Of a DNA stretch of 64,000 bases, positions 1 through 10,275 are shown in pieces. Position 1 is the first letter of the stretch, and each line of letters opens with the position of its first letter. The position numbers and the translations under genes were made by a program. The notes below the pieces were generated by a model. That model did not search any database. It was not told the origin of the DNA and was given only the letters and a program-made list of their open reading frames with translations. Origin of the DNA: Phycomyces nitens (lineage: Eukaryota > Mucoromycota > Mucoromycetes > Mucorales > Phycomycetaceae). The stretch covers positions 2,480,001-2,544,000 of the forward strand of contig JAHRBC010000002.1 of NCBI GenBank assembly GCA_022702545.1, in the 5' to 3' direction.

Positions 1-33
1 ATAATAATCAGTCATTTAAATGCTCCAAATTAG

Positions 34-3000
34 CTCGAGATCAAGGTTCTTCCATCTCGTCAAGATCCTCAACAGGTTGTAATTGGAGGTGTAATGGAGC
101 CTGTTTTCAAGGGAGGAAACCCCATGTTGATTCCAAACGTTGTATTTCACGAGAACCCTGCACACACTGAAATCTTGAGAGAAATGCTCAAGGATTATCA
201 ACTAGGTCAGTTACCAAGAATGCTGATTGTATCTAAAGTCTTGTTGATCTGATTATCGAATACGTTATTCTTAGGCGATCATTTATTGCTAATTGGAAAT
301 CAAGGTGTGGGCAAGAATAAACTTGCAGATTACTTTTTGCAGTTACTCCAGTTGCCGCGCGAGTACATTCAACTCCACAGAGACAGCACTGTCCAGAGCT
401 TGACAACCACGCCTGCTATTCGCGAAGGTGTCTTGGCTTTTGAAGATTCGGCTCTTGTAAAGGCTGTTAGTGAAGGTAGATTTGCTTACATAATCTGCTG
501 ATATATTATCTTGATTAATTGACTCGATTGGATTCCCTAGGCACGATTCTTGTGGTCGATGAAGCCGATAAGGCACCAACCTATGTAACAGCAGTATTGA
601 AGAGTCTGGTAGAGGATGGTCAGATGGTGCTTGGCGATGGAAGACGTATTGTGTCAAAAGAATCTGATGTCCAAGAGAATGACCGATATATTCTCGTGCA
701 TCCTGTAAGAAACACAAATGACAAGGATTTATTGGGTGGATAATTAACGACTTTATTTAGAACTTCCGTATGATTGTACTTGCAAACAGACCAGGTATGG
801 ATATTTGTTTCAATACAAATCGTTTTCTAATCACACATTATATCAATAGGCTACCCGTTCCTTGGTAACTTGATGAATTGTCAGTAAGAACAAGATGACT
901 TACTTTATAAAACAGGAAACGACTTTTACCGTGAAATCGGAGACGTATTTAGCTGGTAATCTATAAAGTGCTTGTAACCATGGCCACCAATATATTAACC
1001 ACCTTTATATCTAGCCATGCAGTCGACAACCCAGATAAGCTGTCAGAGGTAAGCTATTGAATCCAAATAGTCAACTTGGGAATTTCTTGACGATTGATGA
1101 AAATGTAAATCAGATGTATCTCTTGAGAAAATATGGTCCCAATGTTTCCGAGGAGCTTCTTGATAAGCTCTCGAGTGCATTTACCGATCTGCGTAAGCTC
1201 GTCGATGAAGGGTAAGTCATACTAGGAATCTATCCAATACTAAAAACTGATTCCTTAGGCTTATCTCATACCCTTACTCTACACGCGAATTGGTCAATAT
1301 CGTGCTTCATCTAGAGGTAATACGAGTGTATCAAGAGATAACCCTGGTCTCACCAATGTCTATTGTATTATTATTATTATTATTATTATTTTAATTTGTC
1401 ATTTAATATAGAAATATCCTGAAGAGGGCATATCAAAGATTCTCCAAAACGTATTTGACTTTGACAAGTACGATCATGCATCAAAAGAACTGCTTATAGA
1501 GATATTTGAAAAACACGGCATTCCGGTTGGCCTTGATTCAGAGTTCTCTATGAACCTGGGTGATGTTGTGGACCTAGGAAATCCTGTCCTCACAGAACGC
1601 TGGGCACGTCTGGACAATCCTAAACCCACAAAGTCAAAAGTAGAGACCCACGACATTGCAATCCGAGTAAATATAGGGCTTGTATCATATTGTACAAGAT
1701 AATCTGACACGTGGAATCTTTTTTAGGGCGGCTGGAACCTTGATGTTGGAAAGAATTGGAAAGAAGTTGAACGTAGAGAGGGCCGTTCAATTGTATTCTC
1801 TGAGCAGCTCTACAATTTTGACATACCCACTCGTGGTGAGGCTTTGGACATTGCCACTGTCGATGATGGCAGCATGTTTATAGTCACCACAAATCCTGTA
1901 ACTCTTCACCATATCGATTCAAGCCACAAGAGAATTGAGAGCATTGATCTGTATGAATACTTTCCCTTGCAGAGAGGTAAGCGTATTTTTTGTCTCAAAC
2001 TGAATCTCACCTTGTATCCTCTAGCCCCTCCAAGGCTTCGTATAGCCGTGATCCGTACCAACAACAAGGTCAAATATCTTGCCCTCCACAACCCTTCAAA
2101 CAACGAACTGCTCTGCTGTGATTTTGAAACCAACAAGATTGTTTCGGTTGTTGTACGTGTCTTTTTTTTTCTTTTGGTTTTGCACCAACAGCTGACATCT
2201 TGAATACTTTAGATCCGTGGACTTGAGCCTCAGACGTCCATTATGTGCGCCAACTTGAGCTCTTCTGGTGTTATTGGTAAGATCTTATAATAATACTAAT
2301 AATAATATTTTCAAGTTTGCCAACAATATCTTCTTTTTTTGTAGCTTTCTATCAACAAGATCAGCCCACGATCGCTGTTTTGGACTTTAATACCTCAAAG
2401 CAGCATACAGTGACACTTCCTGCACGAAGTAAATATCTTTTGTGCATTTATCTACTGATTTAACCTCAATTGTATTCCTAGTTAACCAGCTTTTGGTAAT
2501 CGAACCTCACTTTTGGATTGCACGGGGGAGTCGTGATGCCACAACATATGTTTTGTATCCAGATGAGAGTGGACCTAAAAATGGACTTCCTGTACTCCTG
2601 GAGGCTATCAAAGTCCAAGGTCAAAATGGCCATGAAATCTGTGAAGTATCGAATGTGTTTGGGCAAGAGTTTGGGCAAGTATCCATCGACAAAAAAACTT
2701 TTTTTTTTTTGCTAACTCTAGTCAATAATAGACCTGGAGCAAAATTTGGCCAGAGTGACCACCCCTACAAATTCTGCTCCATTCTCCAGGGATGCTCACA
2801 CGATGAATTCTTGCAGAAATCAGGCGTGGTAGACCTTTTGTCCTATTTTAACCCCGAGAGACCTGGAGAGCGTGCAAACAAACTCAAGGGCTCTTCGTTG
2901 TATCTAGAGTCGCGACAATTAGTCGTCATTCAGCCTCCTGTTGTAAGAAGAAGAAAAAGTGCTAGTCCAAGGCTGTGTAATCTAATTTTGGCTCTCTTGT

Positions 3001-5137
3001 AGGACGGACGTGCTGAGAGTACAATTGACTTGCTGGATCCTGCCAAAAATCAAATGTGGAGAATCAAATTACCCCTCTCTATCTTGGGAGGACCAGATAC
3101 GTAAGTATACATTTGGCGTAACGGTAGTCTACCAATGCTGAGAAAATAATACTCATCAAACATTAAGTGATATGCCAGGAGCAGGTCTTTCAAAGTTTCA
3201 GCTAGAGAGACGCATAGCCTCGTTGTCAGAGTTACCAAATGGCAATCTGGTTACCATGGACAACGCTGGGTCTGTCAGAGTCTGGCAAGTCAGTTCTTCG
3301 GATCTCTTCAAGGCCGCCCAGACATGGAAGCAAATGGTCGGCGTTGACCAAAAAGTGCTTTCGGTTGAATACGAGACAAAGGTAGTGTGTACGAGTATTA
3401 AATGTGTATTTTAAATTATTTTAATACATGCATCCCAGGCAATATTTGATTGGTCGTGTTTTTAAATGATATTAATACCGTTTCTAGGACGGAAAGAAGA
3501 GTGATCTCCAGGGCAACATCCAGAGCGAAACAAAAGGCAGTGTTGACTCTGGCGAAGGCTCAGATGGAAATGGAGGTTCAGGAGATGGCGGAGAAGGAGG
3601 CTCTGGAAGTGGAGGTGCCGGTGGAAGCGGTGGAATTGGTGGCGGTGACGGTGACAATATGAACGAAGGAGGACGCGAGGAAGCAAGTTTCGAAGATATT
3701 CAAAACCTAAAGTTGGTGTGTAACCAGTGCGTTGCCTATTTATTACAAGTGCCCTAATGTTATCAAATTGCACAGAAAACGGCAGGGGACGAGGCAAATG
3801 TAGTCAGCGACGCCAAGAGGTAATTGTTCACCATCCTCAGGAATTAACCAAACCTTTGTACTGATGAACTTGCAGAGAAATGCACGACCAAGCCATGGAA
3901 AAGATGCTTGATAGAATAAACATGACTCAGGGAGACTACCAGGTAATTATAAATATAATTATAAATATAAATATAAATATCTGCAGTACATATTCTAAAA
4001 TAACCTTTCTGTAGCAATTTCAAAAATATATGGAAAACATTCGACGTGAGGTTCGTGAACTTCGCGTCATCCTAGAAAGCGTCGAGGCCAAAAACAAGGA
4101 GCGTGTGTGGTTAAAGAACCAATCGTCCGGTGACCTTGACGATACCAAAATGTAAATGTGGTCCGATTAACCTGTTCTTTTTGAAAATATTGAAATCATA
4201 ACCATCATTTCTTGATTGATTGATAGTATCGAAGGTCTTACAGGAGAAAGGGCTATTTATAAGAAGAGAGGCGATGATGATCCTGAGATTGGACTTTTCC
4301 AGGATAAACCCAAAAGAATGAATTTTGTGTTTGATCTCTCGGCCAGGCAAGTTGATTACTTGCTATTAAACTTTTTTTAAGAAAAAAAAATTTAATTGTT
4401 ATCATTAATAATGACTTTTTTTTAATAGTATGTTTCGGTTTAATGCCCATGATCGTCGACTGGAAAGATCTATGGAGGTTGCACTTATGCTCATGGAGGC
4501 CTTTAGGGGATTTGAGCACAAGTTTGCATATAGAATTGTAGGGCACAGTGGTGATGGCGCTAATATTGAGTTTGTAAAACCTGGGAGCTACCCCAAGACT
4601 GAGAAGGAAGAATTTGATATTATTAGCAAGATGCGAGCCCATTCCCAATATTGCCTAAGTGGAGGTAAGCTGATCAACACTGTTTTCTCTACTGACTACT
4701 GTCTCTAGATAATACCCTTGGGGCAGCATCTCACTCGGTCAAGGAAATCATCAAAGAAGAAGGAGATGACCATTTTGTAGTTATTCTGTCAGACGCAAAC
4801 ATTGCCCAATACAACATCCATCCCGATGATATCGCAAGAGGTAACCCACCATGTTGTATAATATATGGTTAATACACACGTTCATTCTGATTTATTGTTG
4901 TACATAGTACTGAAATCAGATGATCGTGTTACTGCGCAAATGATCTTTATCGGATCCCTTCAAGACCAAGCTGAACAGTATGTCCTTTTGATCTAAATAT
5001 TAAACCTGGCACTCTATCTGACTTGATTGTATAGACTAAAAAAGGCACTTGGAAGCAGTGCGCACATGTGTGTCGAAAACAAGGAGCTTCCAAAGATCAT
5101 GAAGGCTCTTTTCTTGGCTTCGATGATAAAGTCTTGA
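34..5137 (+). CDS. VWA8: VWA8-like mitochondrial AAA+ ATPase with von Willebrand A domain, 3' part
   Basis: C-terminal half of a VWA8 homologue, a dynein/midasin-type AAA+ ATPase that is mitochondrial in animals; the 5' end lies outside the window. I see 27 exons: 34-205, 275-475, 541-704, 761-794, 850-864, 916-955, 1015-1048, 1114-1211, 1259-1316, 1412-1666, 1727-1976, 2025-2152, 2213-2276, 2345-2428, 2482-2674, 2732-2942, 3003-3100, 3168-3381, 3488-3715, 3776-3819, 3876-3942, 4015-4151, 4227-4346, 4429-4664, 4709-4840, 4908-4977 and 5035-5137, together 1149 codons plus stop. Landmarks are the Walker A GNQGVGKN, Walker B ILVVDEADKAP, an Arg-finger-like LANRPGYPFLGNDF, a Gly-rich linker (about 3540-3680), and the C-terminal VWA domain with MIDAS DLSAS, GHSGDG and LSDAN. 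Introns beginning at 2675 and 4347 use GC donors. Identity rests on near-continuous agreement with the animal protein as I remember it. It is followed by a short AT-rich spacer. Confidence 0.93.
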
Positions 5138-5745
5138 TTGTGATGAATTTACATGAAATGCTGTATTAAATTACACTTATAATTATTATTATTCTTTGTG
5201 ATTTATCATGATAATTTATTTATAATTCATGTAATATTTACCATCAATATACTATACTTTTATACATAAATCGTATATATATATATATATATATATATTA
5301 AACGATAACCTATTTTATCGCAAGGTTTGGCAACGATTATTTTTGCAAGTCAAAATGTATATAAATACATATATATGTATGTATTTATATATACATGTAT
5401 TTGATCCAATTCAATCGTATTTGTATTAGAAAATGCTCGTTTTTTTTTGATATATCTATCGTATAAATACTTGCGTTAAATATTACTATTCTTCTTATTT
5501 TGTGAGATGGATTTATAGACCAATATGGGAGGTATTGGAGCCATCTTTTTTTCATCTCGTGGTCCTTTAGCGGAGCTGGCTCTAGTCACCAGATATTGTG
5601 ACCGTCTTGCATTTATCACATACATATATATATATAATATAATTCACCTATTGAACATTTGAATGCTTCTTTTGACAGCTCCTATTGCAAAGACGGGAGT
5701 ATATATTATTAAGAAGAATATTGTTATTATTTTATTATAGTAAAT
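5138..5745. other. intergenic spacer, AT-rich
   Basis: About 600 bases between two genes on the same strand. It holds the 3' UTR of the VWA8 gene, an (AT)n run at about 5274-5299 and several TATATA-rich stretches. I see no coding exon. The 5' UTR and promoter of the next gene should lie in its right part, where a run of AT-rich sequence precedes the start codon at 5746. Confidence 0.6.
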
Positions 5746-5847
5746 ATGCCCAAAGATACATATTACCCCTACAACACTATGAAAAATAAACAGAAAAGAC
5801 CCAAAAAAGTCGTCTTTCCTACAGGTAAAAGATATACAATGATTTCC

Positions 5848-5891
<44 letters not shown>

Positions 5892-7426
5892 TGATTATCC
5901 TTGCCTCCATACCACAATAATAATAAAGAGACCTCAACTCGACGACCATTGTATTAGCATCATGGTTATTAATAATAATCGATTTAAATTGTAGCCACTC
6001 AGAATAACAAGATTTCAAAAAGATTTCAAAAAGAGACTCAAACATGTAAGAATCCTTTGTCTATAAACTTGCAAGTTTCTGATCGTAAAGTGTAAATATT
6101 CTCTCTCTCTTTTTTTTTTAACGCAAGTCAAAAAGTGCATTCGACAAACCAGCAAGTTTACGGACCATCAGCATATTCGCACTGAAGCGCCATTATCTCA
6201 CACAAGAGCATCACCTTTTCCTCCCACAAACTCACTAAAATCTTCTTATCAACCCACTTTGGTTACTAAAGCATGTGCTCCTACCTTTGTACCCTCAAAA
6301 AGACATACCTGGTCAGTCTTTACCTTTGATCGTCCAAAAGACTATTCAGAGACCAGCAGACGTACTTCAATTATAAGATCAATTCGTGAGGCTGGAGTCT
6401 GCCCTCAGATACCTTCCAAACGAATTAAACGGCAAGTAACAAGCCTGTCACAACCCCCGCCTGTTCCTTCAATTTCACCAATCTTCAAACCAGTCAATTC
6501 TCCAGACAACAAACCATTACCTTCCCCACAACAATCGCCATGCATCGAAAAGAAAAGCGCTCCAGTAGAGCCACAACGCCCTTTAGTGGGACACAAAATA
6601 TACACATCAGACCATATTGAAACATTATACACACTCATGACAAACAATCCAGCCCAAGAAGATTTAAATGATCCTCTGACACTATCTTGTGCCTCTATAA
6701 CATCAGAAATAACAGCTGTCATCAAAGAAGATGGTTCGACATTTACTCAAGATGATTCTTCATTTACGCCAAATAAACTGCATATTCCTCTCCTACATGA
6801 TGGCCCAGTTTCAAAACAAATATCTTCCGATAGAAAGGCACTAGAGAGAGAATATTGGCGTCGACAACGCCGAGTGTTTCTTCGAAGTCGCTTTATCACA
6901 GACAAAGAGGCTACTTTTATTGCACGAAAAGTCTATCATAATACAACTATATCAAGTAATTACCGTTTTATCACCTCCTTTCTATCAAATATGGCCAACT
7001 ATCGAACAAAATGGCGTAAAGGTCTCAAGAGGATTGCCAAGAAACTATTGATATCAAAAGAACAGGTGGTAAATTCCATTGACCTACCTGTACTCTACGA
7101 TATTTCAAACCAGGTAAGCAAGCATAAATAAATGATTTCATTTGTATTCTTTGTCGTTGCTCATACTGTTATAGATTGACCAGCCAATGCTAGATTCCAT
7201 TTGGAAGTACTGGATTACGGATCCATATGTTGATCCAGATGCATTCTACTCCAACCATGACTCTGTAGCCAGACTAATGGCCATCACAGTCTGTGCAGTG
7301 TACTTTACTCTACGTGTCATGCACGGCCATATGAAAGAAGGACAGTATCGAAAGGCCCTCAGGAAACTCGATAGCTTTGGAATGACATGCAGCATTACCC
7401 TACCAGACCCAACACATGAAGACTAA
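5746..7426 (+). CDS. hypothetical basic protein, 455 aa
   Basis: I do not recognise the family. Four exons, 5746-5824, 5995-6045, 6128-7113 and 7175-7426, add to 455 codons plus stop and all introns are GT-AG. The first 110 residues are rich in Lys, Arg and Thr (PKDTYYPYNTMKNKQKRPKK at the start), followed by a proline-rich, probably disordered stretch around residues 160-190. The second half looks folded: a basic segment REYWRRQRRVFLRSRF, a helix-rich block and a more hydrophobic block with LMAITVCAVYFTLRVMHGHM near the end. That segment is moderately hydrophobic but interrupted by charges, so I do not call it a membrane helix. The first intron contains a long (TTA)n run. Expression, localisation and function cannot be told from sequence; the model itself is well supported by splice phases. 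Confidence 0.75.
5848..5891 (+). repeat. (TTA)n microsatellite in intron 1 of the hypothetical gene
   Basis: About 14 uninterrupted TTA units within the first intron of the gene starting at 5746. It does not touch the splice sites, so length changes should be harmless. Similar ATT runs recur through the window (for example 1365-1391 and 17215-17236). Confidence 0.9.
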
Positions 7427-7784
7427 CGAAGAAAAGAAAAAAAAAAGAATCATTCAAGCAAATCAACATCATATCTCATAGTAAAATTCATCAAGACAAC
7501 CCTGTTGTTTGCTATCAATATCTCAAACATCTATGCAATGTAAACTATTCCTTGGCCTCTGCATATTTACTTCAATAAAAACCATATATATATATTTGCA
7601 TGCGTACATTATTCTATTTTACATACAAATTCTTATCGTTTTTGATGGCTGGATGTGGTGGTGGCTGAACACCCATCATCTGCAAGAATTTAATCAAACG
7701 ATACTCCATCTTTCGAAGCTATTTTTAATATTAAATGATAATAAGAATCAATTGATTAATCTCCCATTCCAACAATATACACAA
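7427..7784. other. convergent intergenic spacer
   Basis: About 360 bases between two convergent genes, so it should hold only 3' UTRs and polyadenylation signals of both. AT-rich; no coding exon or RNA gene seen. Confidence 0.6.
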
Positions 7785-8505
7785 TCAATTTAGCATATTA
7801 ATTACCAAAGCAGCTGCCTTGTTGTCTCCTTTTTCGGTAACTATCTTGTCTGTCCAGATGGTGAGGTTTCCATTGATGTTTCCAAACAAGACATCTGTCA
7901 GGATCCTGTCACCAACAAATGCAGTCTGTCTGGGTGATACTTGGCCAAAATGTGTCTTTAATTCCTTGCCACCCAGAGGCTTCTTTTCTGAATGTCTCAA
8001 GACAGGTACGCCTAATGACTCTTGCAACTTTTTGGCCTGTATTTTGATCAAACAAATCCGAAATAAAAATCTAGTTTTGTACCTGATATCAATCTGGGAC
8101 TTATCTGTGTAATCCTTGTCATCATTGGTTCCAGCAGAGTTTGATACAATGGCCACTCTATCAGTTCCAAACACTTTTTTGCATTCAAGCCAGGCTTCCT
8201 AGGTTGATCTTAGTTGGCTTAAAAAAAGTATGACTTGGTGGATCCAAACCTCAAATGGTGGATGTATTTGAGGGACATAGGGAGCAGTCAGACAATTGTC
8301 CTTGTCAAACCCAATGGCCTGTATGTCACCCTTTTTCTTCAGGGCACCAAAATTGATGTTTCGTACATCTATTGGCTACTTAATATCTCTGCTATCAAGC
8401 CAGCCTAATTTTACCATTGACAATTATGTGAGGGATTGCTAGACTAGGATTCCAAATGACTCTGAATGCATTAACAATTCCAGAGATGTTGAGACTCTGT
8501 ACCAT
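7785..8505 (-). CDS. GEP4: mitochondrial phosphatidylglycerophosphatase GEP4 (HAD family)
   Basis: Dephosphorylates phosphatidylglycerophosphate to phosphatidylglycerol in the cardiolipin pathway of the mitochondrial inner membrane. Three exons on the minus strand (8505-8415, 8368-8250, 8198-7785) give 207 codons plus stop. The start MVQSLNISGIVNAFRVIWNP matches the amphipathic N-terminus of yeast Gep4. The HAD nucleophile motif is GFDKDNCL (DxDx), motif II region is VAIVSNSAGTNDDKDY, then VPVLRHSEKKP and the acidic motif VGDRILTD. Length is close to yeast (about 185). Odd point: between DKDY and the QAKKLQ helix there is an extra piece of about 20 residues encoded at 8041-8110 that looks like a 46-nt intron (GTAC...ACAG), yet removing it breaks the frame; read through, the frame is open. 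It is therefore annotated as coding, with caution. Confidence 0.88.
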
Positions 8506-8879
8506 CTTATTGTTGTTGGAAAGAGAGAGAGAGCCATTTGACAGTCCCATCAAATAGCAGAGTAATATATTCTGGACATTAATGGATTATTATTTTTTAA
8601 TTATTATTATTTAAATACATTAACGATTTAATAAGTGGTGTAGATACAGTTGAATATATGCATAATATGTTTATCACCAAGTGTTCCTTGCAAATTATGC
8701 ATTCTTCAAGATAGATAATATATGTATATAGAGAGATAGAGGTAGAGAGAGCAAGGATTGTCAGAGAGGGGAATGGGTAATTTAAAGACCCAAGAAATTT
8801 CCCAGAGACCATAATATAATTTGTTTATATTTTATTTTATTTTATTTTATTTTTTTAATTTTTGGTTTACTCAAGGGAA
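8506..8879. other. divergent promoter region GEP4 / KDSR
   Basis: About 370 bases shared by two divergently transcribed lipid-metabolism genes. It includes a GA-rich patch near 8520-8535 and a (TTTTA)n tract just upstream of the right-hand start codon (about 8827-8855). Shared regulation is possible but is only an inference from arrangement. Confidence 0.5.
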
Positions 8880-10275
8880 ATGTCTTTACCTTCATGGGCA
8901 GTGGCCGTCATCACCATTGGTGCAGCAGCCATCTTGGCAGTTTCTATTGATTACCTCATCTCTCTCTTGACGCGCGAGTCATTCGACCCAGCTGGAAAGT
9001 TCTGCTTTATCACAGGTGGAAGTACTGGACTTGGAAAGGCACTGGCAGAAGAACTTGTCAAGGGAGGTGCAAGCGTGTGTATTGTCGCGCGACGCACCGA
9101 AGAACTCGAAAAGGCAGTCAAGGAAATAGAGGTTTGTAAACAATCCTAAAAAGAGATGTATTATTAATCTGTATCCCTGGTAGACTTACAAAAAGTCCCC
9201 AGCCCAGAAAGTATTGTATATCAGTGCTGATGTTACTTCAAAGCAAGACATCGTACGTGCCTTTGACACGGCCGAAGTAAAGATGGGAAGAAATCCTGAC
9301 TTTGTGTGCTGCTGTGCAGGTTAGTGATCTTGTAAGTTAGATTTGGATAAAGATGCTTATATTTATATGTTTAATAGGTGCATCCTATCCAAAGTTCTTC
9401 CTCGACAGCTCTCTGGATGAGTTTGATCACCTAATCCACCTAAACTATCTCGGTCAAGCCTATACTGCTCATGTAAATACAATTTCAAATGATGATAATG
9501 GTATTAATATGATTTATTTAGCAAGCTGCCCTGCGCATGAGAGACTCCAAGATCAAGGACGGAAAGATTGTGTTTGTGTCTTCAGTGCTAGGAATCTTGA
9601 GTTTTGCTGGCTACACTACCTATGCACCCACAAAGTATGCTGTCCGTGGTTTGGCAGACAGTCTGCGTAACGAATTAAAGCAGTATGGAATTGGCGTACA
9701 CATCTTTTTCCCGGGTGGAATTGAATCTCCCGGGTTTGACATTGAAGTAAGAACCAGAAACCAAGAAAGAAAGAAAAGTGTGTTCTAATGCGTCTCAACC
9801 AATTAGAATCTGACTAAACCCGAGGTAACCAAGGCCATTGAGGGTGCAAATGATCCCCAGACACCCAAGGAATGTGCACAATCGTTAATGAAAGGTGAGT
9901 AGATTAGGAAAACATATATATGAAAATACTAATTTGACCTTGATTTCTATTGGCCAGGACTTCACTCTGGAAACTACATGATCATGACAGACTTTATTGG
10001 GGAAATCCTCAGGGCAGTCTCAAGAGGTAAGAGAATGAAAGAAACCTGGACAGGCAAAACGAGGATTCTTACCATAAATGTTTCTATTCTAGGTGTTTCT
10101 CCTTCGAACAACTTTATTTTGGATAGCATTTTTTCCATAATTGGACAGGTAATATAATAACATTGGATTATGGTTTTAATTAACTTCTTTGTTATATCTA
10201 TAGCCGATTGCCTCTGGATATGCTATTTATATGGATTACTTGGTTAGATCTTTGAACAAACCAAAATCAAAGTAG
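8880..10275 (+). CDS. TSC10: 3-ketodihydrosphingosine reductase (short-chain dehydrogenase)
   Basis: NADPH-dependent reduction of 3-ketosphinganine to dihydrosphingosine, the second step of sphingolipid synthesis at the ER membrane. Eight exons: 8880-9131, 9184-9319, 9378-9472, 9522-9746, 9807-9894, 9958-10026, 10093-10148 and 10204-10275, making 330 codons plus stop. An N-terminal membrane anchor (WAVAVITIGAAAILAVSIDY) precedes the Rossmann fold with TGGSTGLGKA (cofactor binding), a CCCAGASYP segment, catalytic Ser in VFVSSVLG, and the YAPTK catalytic Tyr/Lys pair, then FPGGIESPGFD. A weakly hydrophobic C-terminus follows, as in Tsc10/KDSR proteins. The start codon is the first ATG after the T-rich upstream tract and begins MSLPSW. 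All introns are GT-AG and phases agree. Other SDRs are possible in principle, but the anchor plus the motif set favours KDSR. Confidence 0.9.
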
